Shown here piece after piece: positions 1-7,582 of a stretch of 34,571 bases of DNA (positions within the stretch are counted from its first letter, which is position 1; every line of letters begins with the position of its first letter). The DNA is from Sediminibacterium ginsengisoli (GTDB lineage Bacteria > Bacteroidota > Bacteroidia > Chitinophagales > Chitinophagaceae): NCBI GenBank assembly GCA_945901845.1, contig CAMDLR010000021.1, positions 1 through 34,571 of the forward strand, written 5' to 3'. A model generated the notes under the pieces. That model had not been told where the DNA came from, ran no database searches, and saw only the letters and a list, made by a program, of their open reading frames with translations. The translations under genes and the position numbers were made by a program.

Positions 1-984
1 TATTTTTTCATTTTTATATAGCAACAAAAGGGCTTCGGCAATACTAGCTGGTGTTGTTTCTGGGTAGGCTGTAACCATATCTTTCATGTGCAATGCCATG
101 GCAAATGAATCCGGCGCAATAACGGATACCCCTGCCTTAGCGGCTTCTAGTGCCATCAAATAAGATGCAGCACCATCATTTAATAAAACGGTAGCGTAAG
201 CACTTGATAAAATCTGATACCAATTATGCACGGTAAGGCCAGCTGGAACAACTACTACATCGGCCCTGTACCTATAAGTGCGTAATTTTTCTTCTAAAAA
301 TGAACGCTGCACTCCATTTGCTGGCACTAACAAGAGCTTCATATTGCTATGCTGCCACTTTTTAAAAAGTGAAAAGGCTTGCAAGAGTTCAATACTGCTT
401 GTATTTTCATACGCTACCGATAAAAAGTACTCGGTACCACCAGCATGGGTACCCTTATACATCTGCTGCAAATTATAATCGATGGGATAAATTTCGGAAG
501 AAGGTGCGATTGGGACTGAAGTGATGCTATCTTTTTGAATACCAAATTGATCTTGCAAGCGTATAGCAGCTTTATTTTCAATAACAAGCCACTGCTTCAC
601 TTTTTTTATATTCTTTTTAAAAAAATAGCTTTGAAATTTGGTTAAGTTATCTTCAAAAAAACAAATTTGAGGAATAGACGTGCGCGCCGAATACCTGCCA
701 CTCAATTGCAACCACAGAGCGGGTTGTAGAGTGGTAAGCAGCTTGGGCGCCGTTACTTCGTACCAGATTTTTTCTGCCAAAAATTGACTATGGTCATATC
801 TTGTTTTGATCCAACTACAATTAGGGGCACCTACAAAACTAGTTGGTTGTGCTGTGTCAGAAAGCAACATAAATTGATGTTCCGGATGGGCATGAATCTC
901 ACCTTCTAGCCATTTCCAAATGAAACGACCAACGCTCGAAAAATTGGTATCACGGATACCCACTAAAGTGACTGCGATTTTCAT
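1..984 (-). CDS. Glycosyltransferase, GT-B type, partial (3' end outside window)
   Basis: An open frame of 328 codons starts at ATG 984 and runs off the left edge without a stop. I translated it by hand. It begins MKIAVTLVGIRDTNFSSVGR and ends in a segment with features of a GT4-like sugar-nucleotide binding half: a strand resembling 'EYFLSVAYENTSSIELLQAF', then 'LLNDGAASYLMALEAAKAG', which resembles the acceptor/donor cleft signature where a conserved Glu follows a Gly-rich turn. It has no signal peptide or membrane segment, so it should act at the cytoplasmic face. A likely role is adding a sugar to a surface glycan, which fits kdsD, manC and lpxH elsewhere in the window, but the substrate cannot be read from sequence. 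The TATCTTTG box at 991-998 lies just upstream on the same strand and supports this start. The family call is moderately sure because the protein is divergent and incomplete. Confidence 0.6.
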   Translation of the reverse strand, partial: MKIAVTLVGIRDTNFSSVGRFIWKWLEGEIHAHPEHQFMLLSDTAQPTSFVGAPNCSWIKTRYDHSQFLAEKIWYEVTAPKLLTTLQPALWLQLSGRYSARTSIPQICFFEDNLTKFQSYFFKKNIKKVKQWLVIENKAAIRLQDQFGIQKDSITSVPIAPSSEIYPIDYNLQQMYKGTHAGGTEYFLSVAYENTSSIELLQAFSLFKKWQHSNMKLLLVPANGVQRSFLEEKLRTYRYRADVVVVPAGLTVHNWYQILSSAYATVLLNDGAASYLMALEAAKAGVSVIAPDSFAMALHMKDMVTAYPETTPASIAEALLLLYKNEKI

Positions 985-990
985 TGGACG

Positions 991-998
991 CAAAGATA
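991..998 (-). promoter_or_regulatory. Bacteroidota-type -7 box for the glycosyltransferase
   Basis: On the minus strand this reads TATCTTTG, a full match to the Bacteroidota TAnnTTTG element. It ends 6 bases before the ATG at 984, so the transcript would have almost no leader. I see no clear -33 TTG at the usual distance, so this rests on one box. Confidence 0.5.
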
Positions 999-1018
999 CT
1001 TACATCTTTTCCACGGAG

Positions 1019-1032
1019 GCACATTAGTGTGC
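1019..1032. repeat. Short dyad in the divergent glycosyltransferase/MerR promoter region
   Basis: GCACA and TGTGC flank a 4-base centre (TTAG), giving a 14-base dyad. It sits between the two divergent promoters, about 21 bases upstream of the candidate -7 box of the MerR-type gene, roughly where a -33 element would lie. An operator for the neighbouring regulator is possible, but a 5-bp arm can arise by chance. Confidence 0.3.
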
Positions 1033-1053
1033 TGCAGGGCTAAATACTTATCA

Positions 1054-1061
1054 TACTTTTA
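1054..1061 (+). promoter_or_regulatory. Candidate -7 box for the MerR-type gene
   Basis: TACTTTTA matches the Bacteroidota -7 element TAnnTTTG except at the last base. It ends 4 bases before ATG 1066, so the transcript would be nearly leaderless. It argues against the longer in-frame start at 1027, which lies upstream of the box. Confidence 0.4.
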
Positions 1062-1065
1062 CAAC

Positions 1066-1710
1066 ATGTCACTTAAACTGCAACAGTTAGACTTATTTGG
1101 AAACCCCATACAAGAGGTAAGCGGGGTTAAAGAAAAAAAGAAGGCTAAAACAAAGGCCATACCTGAACCGGTTTCGATAGTAGAAACGCCAGTTCCTGCT
1201 GCGCCTACTGCTGTTATTAGTATTCCAACACCGGCTATTGAAGAAACGGTGGTTGAGGAACCAATTTATGTTGAAAGACCTAGACAACCCCGCATTACAA
1301 TTGAAAAGATAGCGGGCAAAAGAGGGCGTAAATCCTATAGTGAAATAGATACCGAGGTTGATTTAATTGAAATCCCGGACGAAAAAGTATTGTCGCAAAA
1401 ATTATATTATACCATTAGTGAAGTAGCGAGTTGGTTTAAAGTAAACACTTCTTTACTTCGGTACTGGGAAAATGAATTTGATATATTAAAGCCGCGCAAA
1501 ACAAGAAAAGGGGACCGTTTATTTAGAGTAGAAGACATTAAAAATTTACAAATCATTTATTTTCTACTTCGTCAAAAAAAATATTCGATAGAAGGTGCTA
1601 GAACTTATTTAAAACAAAATAAATCGCAGGCTGATACGCAGGCGCAGCTTGTACAAACCTTAACAAAGTTCAAAACCTTTTTACTGGAACTAAAAACTGG
1701 GCTTCACTAA
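1066..1710 (+). CDS. MerR-family transcriptional regulator with long low-complexity N-terminus
   Basis: 214 aa from ATG 1066. An upstream in-frame ATG at 1027 would add 13 residues but precedes the likely promoter, so the internal ATG is preferred. Residues 1-110 are Pro/Val/Glu/Lys-rich with a basic patch (KEKKKAKTK) and look disordered. Residues 113-185 are a MerR-type winged helix: YYTISEVASWFKVNTSLLRYW, then the wing with DRLFRVEDIKNLQ and a second helix pair ending SIEGARTYLK. The C-terminal ~30 residues could form a short dimerisation helix. No cysteine-rich metal site or effector domain is present, so the inducer is unknown. This two-part architecture is common among uncharacterised Bacteroidota MerR-type proteins. 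It is divergent from the glycosyltransferase and convergent with the MscS-like gene. Confidence 0.8.
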   Translation: MSLKLQQLDLFGNPIQEVSGVKEKKKAKTKAIPEPVSIVETPVPAAPTAVISIPTPAIEETVVEEPIYVERPRQPRITIEKIAGKRGRKSYSEIDTEVDLIEIPDEKVLSQKLYYTISEVASWFKVNTSLLRYWENEFDILKPRKTRKGDRLFRVEDIKNLQIIYFLLRQKKYSIEGARTYLKQNKSQADTQAQLVQTLTKFKTFLLELKTGLH

Positions 1711-1739
1711 TATAAGGGGTACGACTACTTTTGTAAGAC

Positions 1740-2816
1740 TTACGACTGCTTCACCACAACGTCGGTACTTGAAGCCGCTAATTCAATTTTGTGGGCTTCT
1801 AAGATTTCAATTAAGGCTATATTAATTTTTTCGCGAAGCATTAAATAATCTTCGGGCTCATCGGTGGCAGATGAAAAATATTCTACAATTACAATGTGTG
1901 CATGTTTTCCAGTATCCTGCAAATGCACCTGGAAACTATCAATCTTTTCAGCACTTAAATAACTGCGCATTGCTGTTAGTAAGGTTTGTAATGTGCCCGC
2001 AGAAGCACTTAAAGAAAGCTCTAATTGTAAATCGGTTTTGCGCTGTGTACGCAAGCTAATATTGTCTACAATGGTATCTACCATTTGTTTATTGGGAACA
2101 GAAATATATGTTTTTTCGTTGGTACGAATACGTGTACTTCTCAGTCCAATTTTTTCTATGGTGCCTGTAAATCCATTTACTTTTACCTGCTCGCCAACTG
2201 TAAAAGGCTTATCAAAAAAGATAATAAAAGAAGCGATTAAATTTTCCATACTCTCTCTCGTAGCAAGGGCTACGGCGGCACCCACTAAACTCAACCCCGT
2301 CAAAATACTGCCTATATTTTTATTGAAAGAGAATTTTAAAACCAGGAGTACACCAATAATAATTAAGATCACTTTAAAAAAATCTTTAAAAAATATAATG
2401 AGCTGATTGTCTTGTTGGTCTTTGGTTACATTAGCACGCTCTTCTAGTACCATCGCCATGAAATCTATGACGCGAAGGCATAGCCAAATAAATACAACTA
2501 CAAGTGCGCCATTCATGAGCGCATCTAAAATTTGTCTAGTATTTGTTTTATAAACAGTAAACTGAAAGGCAGCTGGAAACTTTAATTTATCAATGGCAAT
2601 CATTGAGATTGTCAATAATAAATAAGTGCCAAGCGGCTGCACCACTAAATCCAAGAAAGACTGCTTGGGTAAATTATGTTTGCTGTTGGTAATGAGTTTA
2701 AAAAGCTTGCTCGCTAAAAATTTAGAGATCAGTCTTTTAAAAATGAGGGTTATTAATATGGTGCCTATAACAATAAGGTAAGCTTGTACCGTATTATCTA
2801 ATATTTTTAGTTCCAT
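1740..2816 (-). CDS. Small-conductance mechanosensitive channel (MscS family)
   Basis: 358 aa, inner-membrane protein. It has hydrophobic segments near residues 10-25, 60-80, 100-120 and 145-165, then the pore-lining helix with the Gly/Ala pattern GLSLVGAAVALATRESMENL (about 173-192) typical of MscS TM3. After that comes the beta domain FIIFFDKPFTVGEQVKVNGF, and a cytoplasmic alpha/beta domain to the C-terminus. Family role: opens under membrane tension to release solutes during osmotic downshock. Its ATG lies inside the last codons of lpxH (10-base overlap), so it is the last gene of the rsfS-ftsH-LUD-lpxH-mscS run and probably translationally coupled to lpxH. It is somewhat longer than E. 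coli MscS (286 aa), the extra length being N-terminal membrane segments. Gating properties cannot be inferred. Confidence 0.9.
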   Translation of the reverse strand: MELKILDNTVQAYLIVIGTILITLIFKRLISKFLASKLFKLITNSKHNLPKQSFLDLVVQPLGTYLLLTISMIAIDKLKFPAAFQFTVYKTNTRQILDALMNGALVVVFIWLCLRVIDFMAMVLEERANVTKDQQDNQLIIFFKDFFKVILIIIGVLLVLKFSFNKNIGSILTGLSLVGAAVALATRESMENLIASFIIFFDKPFTVGEQVKVNGFTGTIEKIGLRSTRIRTNEKTYISVPNKQMVDTIVDNISLRTQRKTDLQLELSLSASAGTLQTLLTAMRSYLSAEKIDSFQVHLQDTGKHAHIVIVEYFSSATDEPEDYLMLREKINIALIEILEAHKIELAASSTDVVVKQS

Positions 2817-3571
2817 GTATCAATTTTAATTACTTCGCCATCAAAACTAGCATAAGTGAAATTTTGAATCCAGTCACCTAGGTTAATATAATGACTATTA
2901 CCAATGGCAAGATCGAGGGGAAAATGTCGATGCCCGAAAATCAAATAATCGTAATGCGCTGATTGTAAAATTTCTTTACTGTAACAAATAAGCCACTCAT
3001 TTTCTTCCCCTAAAAATTGTGCATCAGCATTACCCGTTTTAGCCCTACTTTTTCGGCTAAAATAATTGGCAAGTGCCACCCCGGCATCCGGATGCATCCA
3101 CTTAAACAACCATTTGCAAATAGGATTGGTAAATATTTTTTTAATAAACTTGTATCCTGCATCGCCGGGACCTAAGCCATCGCCATGGGCTATGTAACAA
3201 GTTTTATTATTAAAATTAAATACTTGTGGACCGTGGTATACTTTACACCCTAATTCATCTTCAAAATAATGGCGCATCCATAGGTCATGATTGCCCGTAA
3301 ACACATGCACAGGAATGCCTTTGTCTGTGAGTTTGGCAATTTGTCCAAGTAGGCGCACAAAGCCCTTAGGCACTACATGATCGTACTCAAACCAAAAATC
3401 AAAAATATCGCCTACAATAAAAACGGCTGCTGCGCTGTCCTCTATAGAATGTAAAAAGGCAACTACTTTTTTTTCACGCTCCAAGCTAGCAGCTGAATTA
3501 GGGGCGCCCAAATGAAAATCGGAGAGCAAATAAATTTTACGACTAGAAGAAGCATGAATGGTAGTTGTCAT
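2807..3571 (-). CDS. lpxH: UDP-2,3-diacylglucosamine pyrophosphohydrolase (LpxH-type)
   Basis: 254 aa calcineurin-like metallophosphoesterase. The metal-binding motifs are all present in order: LSDFHLG (D18, H20), GDIFDFWFEY (D55), GNHDLWM (N94, H95), IAHGDGLG (H129) and IFGHRHFPLD near the C-terminus. The FDFWFEY segment after GD is characteristic of LpxH rather than generic phosphoesterases. Reaction: hydrolysis of UDP-2,3-diacylglucosamine to lipid X and UMP, the fourth step of lipid A synthesis, at the cytoplasmic face of the inner membrane. It starts 7 bases downstream of the LUD gene and overlaps the MscS-like gene by 10 bases, within the ftsH run. FtsH degrades LpxC in E. coli, so co-transcription with a lipid A gene is suggestive, but whether that control exists here is unknown. 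Confidence 0.92.
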   Translation of the reverse strand: MTTTIHASSSRKIYLLSDFHLGAPNSAASLEREKKVVAFLHSIEDSAAAVFIVGDIFDFWFEYDHVVPKGFVRLLGQIAKLTDKGIPVHVFTGNHDLWMRHYFEDELGCKVYHGPQVFNFNNKTCYIAHGDGLGPGDAGYKFIKKIFTNPICKWLFKWMHPDAGVALANYFSRKSRAKTGNADAQFLGEENEWLICYSKEILQSAHYDYLIFGHRHFPLDLAIGNSHYINLGDWIQNFTYASFDGEVIKIDTWN

Positions 3572-3577
3572 GTGCTT

Positions 3578-4216
3578 TTAATTATTTCTGTCGACTAAAA
3601 AGCAGTACACTTCTTTAGGACCATGCACACCTACTACCAGTGTTTTTTCAATATCCGCTGTTCTACTAGGGCCACTGGCAAGGGTTATAAGCGAAGGCAA
3701 CTGATTACCATAATGTTTTGTTACAGATTTTAAACCATCTGAAATATCATAGACCACTTGATCGGTGTAAGCAATACAAATATGAATAGGCGCATACACA
3801 CTTACCGTTCTTCCGCTTTGTTGCGCAGAAGAAAGTATCATACTTCCGGTTCGAGCAATTAGATAATCGCAACTAGTAATAGCTGCATCACAATATTCTA
3901 AATCTTCTGATTGCATGCCACCAAACCCCGCTTTGGTTAACATGTCTACCAAACTATTTTCTCTACAATAGGTTTGCTTCCAATTACGCTGGATAAAAAG
4001 CATACTTAACTGTGAAGCGAGTTCTTTTTCGCTGCCACAAAAAGCAAATTTTCCTTGCAAACCAGAAAAATTTTCAGCAAACAACACAGAAAGGTCTTCT
4101 TGGGTGGTGGGGTATGTTGTGGAAGCCGTATCAACCGCCGAAAATGGCACAGGCACTGGCTTCGCCAGTGCCTGTTTTATCTTTTGTAAAATATTTTCTC
4201 TTGCGCTTTTTGCCAT
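3578..4216 (-). CDS. LUD-domain protein (LutC/YkgG-like), orphan
   Basis: 212 aa, cytosolic. The N-terminus (MAKSARENILQKIKQAL) is the helix typical of LutC/YkgG proteins. The core contains DAAITSCDYLIARTGSMILSS and ends LASGPSRTADIEKTLVVGVHGP, the usual LUD C-terminal signature. In Bacillus, LutC works with LutA and LutB (iron-sulfur proteins) to oxidise L-lactate; neither partner is in this window. The gene instead sits between ftsH (10-base gap) and lpxH (6-base gap), so its job in this operon is uncertain. Codons 15-23 contain a perfect 11-bp inverted repeat (4150-4174). Family assignment is firm; involvement in lactate use is only a family-based guess. Confidence 0.85.
   Translation of the reverse strand: MAKSARENILQKIKQALAKPVPVPFSAVDTASTTYPTTQEDLSVLFAENFSGLQGKFAFCGSEKELASQLSMLFIQRNWKQTYCRENSLVDMLTKAGFGGMQSEDLEYCDAAITSCDYLIARTGSMILSSAQQSGRTVSVYAPIHICIAYTDQVVYDISDGLKSVTKHYGNQLPSLITLASGPSRTADIEKTLVVGVHGPKEVYCFLVDRNN
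4150..4174 (+). terminator. Perfect 11-bp hairpin with T-tract, inside the LUD gene, antisense-oriented
   Basis: Arms CAGGCACTGGC (4150-4160) and GCCAGTGCCTG (4164-4174) are exact reverse complements with a TTC loop, and the plus strand continues TTTTATCTTTT. This is the layout of a factor-independent terminator for plus-strand transcripts, that is, antisense to the LUD gene and ftsH run. It is entirely inside codons 15-23 of the LUD gene. In the sense mRNA the same fold would form about 40 bases after the start codon. Whether it acts in either sense is unproven. Confidence 0.45.
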
Positions 4217-4226
4217 CCTTAAGCTA

Positions 4227-6305
4227 TTAATTAGATTCCTCAGTTGGTTTTTGATCGTCTGTTGCAGCAGGCGCTTCAGGTGCTAGCGATTCAACTGCTG
4301 GGGCCGCTTCATCTGGAGCAACCTCTTCAGGAATGACTTCTACTTCAACAATCTTTTTTTCTTCAAAAGGTCTTTTACCAATAAGTGTTTCAACATCTGA
4401 TTTATGCAATACTTCTTTAGCGAGTAATTCTTTTGCTAAAATTTCAACCGCTTCTTTTTTATCACGAAGTAATTGAAGTGTACGCTGGTAAGCATCTTCA
4501 ATAATACCGCGCACTTCGTGGTCAATAATTTTACCCGTTTCTTCACTGTATGGTTTGGTAAAGGTATTTTCTTGAGAAGGATCGTAGTAACTCACGTTAC
4601 CCACTTTACTATTCATACCGTATGCAGTAACCATGCTATATGCGATACGTGTAATTTGTTGCAAGTCGTTGGAAGCACCTGTAGAAATTTTTCCAAAGAA
4701 TATTTCTTCTGCTGCTCTACCACCTAGTGTCATACAAATCTGATCCATTAACTGATCGGTATTGTATAAGTACTGTTCGGTTGGGGTATACTGCGCATAA
4801 CCGAGTGCAGCCGTACCACGTGGCACAATAGTAACTTTTAAAAGCGGATACGCGTGCTCTAAAAACCAACCACAAACGGCGTGACCTGCTTCGTGGTAAG
4901 CAATAATTGCTTTTTCGTGCGGCGCTATAATTTTATTTTTCTTTTCAAGTCCACCAATCACACGATCAATGGCGTCTTGGAAATCAATCATCTCCACAGA
5001 TTCTTTTCCTTTTCGAGCAGCAATAAGCGCAGCTTCATTACAAACGTTTGCGATATCAGCACCTGCAAATCCGGGTGTTTGTTCTGCTAGTTTATGTAAA
5101 TCAAGTGCTACAGAAATTTTAATAGGCTCAAGGTGTACTTTAAAAATTTCTTCTCTGCCTTTTACATCTGGTTTGTCTATCGAAATTTGACGATCAAAAC
5201 GTCCAGGTCTTAAAAGAGCAGCGTCTAATACATCTGGTCTATTGGTTGCGGCTAAAATAATAATACCCGTGTCGCCACCAAAACCATCCATTTCCACTAA
5301 TAGTTGGTTTAAGGTATTTTCACGTTCGTCATTACTCATCATGGCATTTTTACCACGGGCACGTCCTATCGCATCAATTTCATCAATAAAAATAATACAA
5401 GGTGCTTTTTCTCTTGCTTGCTTGAATAAATCACGCACACGACTTGCACCCACACCTACAAACATTTCAACAAAATCAGATCCACTTAAACTAAAGAAAG
5501 GAACCTGCGCTTCGCCGGCCATTGCTTTAGCTAATAATGTTTTACCGGTACCTGGAGGGCCCACTAGTAAGGCACCTTTTGGAATTTTACCACCAAGTGC
5601 TGTATACTTTTTTGGATTTTTTAGGAAGTCAACAATTTCCATCACTTCCACCTTGGCTTCGTCAAGACCTGCAACATCTCCAAAATTGATATTTACTTTA
5701 GCACCTTTATCAAATAAGGTTGCCTTAGATTTTCCAATATTAAAAATACCACCAGCGCCACCTGCACCACCGCCAGCACCGCCGCCCATTTTACGCATCA
5801 ACAATAACCATACGACTACAATGATGACAAGTGTAAAAATAGACTGAAGTACACCGCCCATCCAATCTGCAACTTTTACAATATCTCTTTTAACTTCTGG
5901 CAGCTGATGTTGCTCTGTAAATTTTTGTAAATTTTCGTCAAAAGATTTCCAATCCAACACTTCAAAAACAAATAGAGGAGCCCCCTTTACTTTTTCTTTA
6001 GGTAAAACCACGCCAAATTTTTTAACGTAGAATTCTTTTTTAAGACTGTCGCCATTAATATACACCTGAACTTCATCTTTGTTTTTTACAAAATCAAGTT
6101 TGGTAACATCACCTGCTAAAAGCATTTGTTGTTTGAACTCCTGCTCTGTCGTCTTTTTTAATTCTGGCGAAAAATTCATTAACTGAGACGCCAATAGTCC
6201 AACAATAACGACGCCATAAATCCAATATATATTGAACTTAGGACCTTTCTTGCCCCCTTTACCTTTGTCTTGAAAATTAAATTTTGGTTGCTTCTCTTCT
6301 GACAT
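4227..6305 (-). CDS. ftsH: ATP-dependent zinc metalloprotease FtsH
   Basis: 692 aa, inner-membrane AAA+ protease that degrades damaged membrane proteins and regulatory substrates. In order: basic cytoplasmic N-terminus, TM1 about 24-43, periplasmic domain about 44-150, TM2 about 151-170, a Gly/Ala linker (GGGAGGGAGGAGG, 174-186), AAA domain with Walker A GPPGTGKT (249-256), Walker B IIFIDEID (304-311) and arginine-finger region LRPGRFDR (365-372), zinc motif HEAGH (471-475) with the third ligand Asp in NDLQQ (about 547). The C-terminal ~45 residues are rich in Glu, Pro and Ala and look disordered. Length is a little above the E. coli protein (644 aa), mainly from the tail. It is downstream of rsfS by 10 bases and upstream of the LUD gene by 10 bases. 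All catalytic residues look intact. Confidence 0.98.
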   Translation of the reverse strand: MSEEKQPKFNFQDKGKGGKKGPKFNIYWIYGVVIVGLLASQLMNFSPELKKTTEQEFKQQMLLAGDVTKLDFVKNKDEVQVYINGDSLKKEFYVKKFGVVLPKEKVKGAPLFVFEVLDWKSFDENLQKFTEQHQLPEVKRDIVKVADWMGGVLQSIFTLVIIVVVWLLLMRKMGGGAGGGAGGAGGIFNIGKSKATLFDKGAKVNINFGDVAGLDEAKVEVMEIVDFLKNPKKYTALGGKIPKGALLVGPPGTGKTLLAKAMAGEAQVPFFSLSGSDFVEMFVGVGASRVRDLFKQAREKAPCIIFIDEIDAIGRARGKNAMMSNDERENTLNQLLVEMDGFGGDTGIIILAATNRPDVLDAALLRPGRFDRQISIDKPDVKGREEIFKVHLEPIKISVALDLHKLAEQTPGFAGADIANVCNEAALIAARKGKESVEMIDFQDAIDRVIGGLEKKNKIIAPHEKAIIAYHEAGHAVCGWFLEHAYPLLKVTIVPRGTAALGYAQYTPTEQYLYNTDQLMDQICMTLGGRAAEEIFFGKISTGASNDLQQITRIAYSMVTAYGMNSKVGNVSYYDPSQENTFTKPYSEETGKIIDHEVRGIIEDAYQRTLQLLRDKKEAVEILAKELLAKEVLHKSDVETLIGKRPFEEKKIVEVEVIPEEVAPDEAAPAVESLAPEAPAATDDQKPTEESN

Positions 6306-6315
6306 ATATTTTCAA

Positions 6316-6720
6316 TTATTCGTGGATTTGTGATACCGCATCACTCCACATTTCTTCTAATTTATAAAATTCTCTAGCTTCTGGATGCATTACATGCACC
6401 ACAACATTGACATAGTCAATGATAACCCACTGTAATGCTTTTCGTCCTTCATGTTTATATGGATTTTCACCGCACACTTGTTTTACCTCATCTTCGATAT
6501 GGTCACAAATAGCACGCACTTGTGTGGTACTAGATGCTTGACAAACAATAAAAAAATCGGCAGCGGCTTCTTCGATTTTGCGTAGATCTAAACTTACAAT
6601 ATGCTCGCCTTTTTTATCTAAAATGGCTTTAATGATTGTTTTTAGAATTTTTGAGCTCTTGGTTAACCGTGTAATCGTACTTTTTGGTCGATTATTTAAT
6701 ACAGAAAGAGGTTCCAACAA
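6316..6720 (-). CDS. rsfS: Ribosomal silencing factor RsfS
   Basis: 134 aa as drawn. The conserved core runs from LKTIIKAILDKKGEHIVSLDLRKI through AADFFIVCQASSTTQVRAICDHIED to the YKHEGRKALQWVIIDYVNVVVHVMHPEAREFYKLEEMWSDA block of the RsfS/Iojap family. It binds ribosomal protein uL14 and blocks 50S-30S joining when nutrients are scarce. No ATG exists in frame ahead of the core: the drawn start is TTG at 6720, and a nearby non-ATG codon is also possible, so the first ~25 residues are uncertain. It is the first gene of the run with ftsH. A minus-strand TATTTTTG box at 6775-6782 would leave a leader of about 45-50 bases. Confidence 0.92.
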   Translation of the reverse strand: MLEPLSVLNNRPKSTITRLTKSSKILKTIIKAILDKKGEHIVSLDLRKIEEAAADFFIVCQASSTTQVRAICDHIEDEVKQVCGENPYKHEGRKALQWVIIDYVNVVVHVMHPEAREFYKLEEMWSDAVSQIHE

Positions 6721-6765
6721 TACAGTTATTTAGTGATTAATAATTTGATTTAGACGTAGCTCTTG

Positions 6766-6773
6766 TAACTTCG
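6766..6773 (+). promoter_or_regulatory. -7 box (with TTG -33) for birA-selD
   Basis: TAACTTCG at 6766-6773 fits TAnnTTTG at seven of eight positions and has a TTG 18 bases upstream, close to normal spacing. Predicted transcription would begin near 6780, leaving about 10 bases before the TTG start of birA. It is adjacent to, and nearly back to back with, the rsfS box on the other strand. Confidence 0.45.
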
Positions 6774-6774
6774 T

Positions 6775-6782
6775 CAAAAATA
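6775..6782 (-). promoter_or_regulatory. -7 box for the rsfS-ftsH-LUD-lpxH-mscS run
   Basis: The minus strand reads TATTTTTG, an exact TAnnTTTG match, about 55 bases upstream of the rsfS start. It lies one base from the opposing birA box, so polymerase binding at the two may be mutually exclusive. Confidence 0.45.
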
Positions 6783-6790
6783 CTAATTCT

Positions 6791-7567
6791 TTGGCTTCAG
6801 CAGGCTTAAATACACCTATCGGTTTACCATTTACAGAATTAACTGAAGTAGATAGTACCAACATCTATGCCATGAACCAAGTTAAGACAAACTTGGCCGT
6901 GCATGGCGCTGCATTTTTGGCCCAAAAACAATGGGCAGGAAAGGGTCAGATGGGTAAGGCCTGGGCGGCAGAAAGCGGTCAAAACATTCTATTATCGGTG
7001 GTTTTGGACCCAAAAAAGCTTGTTTTTGATGGTTTAGCATTGGAGCCATCTGTGGTGAGTATGCTTGTGGCTATTGGATGTTTTAACTTTTTTGTTACAT
7101 ATGCCGGTGACGAAACACGTATCAAATGGCCCAATGATATCTATTGGCGTGACAGAAAGGCAGCAGGCATTTTAATTGAAAACAGCTTTAGAGGTGCTAA
7201 CTGGCAGTGGAGTATTGCAGGAATGGGGGTTAATATCAACCAAACTGAGTTTGGAACCGAAATCACCAACCCAGTTTCACTCAAACAAATTACCGGCAAA
7301 ACCTTTCTGGTACCTGAATTGGCAAAAGAATTGTGTCACCATGTAGAAGCTACTTTACAAATATTACAAGATAAAGGACCTGACGCACTACTTGCACTGT
7401 ACAATTATGTACTCTATAAAAAAGGGGAACAAGTAGCTTTAGAAATTGAGGGTCAAAAAATAACTGCGACTATTTGTAGGGTTTTATCAAATGGATATTT
7501 AGAAATTGAAACTGAAAAGGGAATCAAACAATCGCATGCCCTAGGTGCTATACAGTGGTTATCATAA
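6791..7567 (+). CDS. birA: Biotin--[acetyl-CoA-carboxylase] ligase (monofunctional BirA)
   Basis: 258 aa. The first codon is TTG: no ATG precedes the conserved FTELTEVDSTNIYAMN segment (14-29), which must be in the protein, so a non-ATG start is needed. The biotinyl-AMP loop appears as AGKGQMGKAW (49-58) and the catalytic-Lys region as IKWPNDIYW. The small C-terminal domain ends the chain. There is no N-terminal DNA-binding domain, so it should only attach biotin to carboxylase carrier proteins and not repress biotin genes. It is 15 bases upstream of selD and probably shares its transcript. Confidence 0.93.
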   Translation: MASAGLNTPIGLPFTELTEVDSTNIYAMNQVKTNLAVHGAAFLAQKQWAGKGQMGKAWAAESGQNILLSVVLDPKKLVFDGLALEPSVVSMLVAIGCFNFFVTYAGDETRIKWPNDIYWRDRKAAGILIENSFRGANWQWSIAGMGVNINQTEFGTEITNPVSLKQITGKTFLVPELAKELCHHVEATLQILQDKGPDALLALYNYVLYKKGEQVALEIEGQKITATICRVLSNGYLEIETEKGIKQSHALGAIQWLS

Positions 7568-7582
7568 ATTAAAAACAACAAC

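Noticed and set aside
1993..2406. 137-codon plus-strand frame opposite the MscS-like gene
   Set aside because: It lies wholly antisense to a well-supported channel gene and has no recognisable domain.
5242..5847. 201-codon open frame on the plus strand opposite ftsH
   Set aside because: It is the antisense shadow of the highly conserved FtsH AAA domain; its protein is low-complexity and matches no family.
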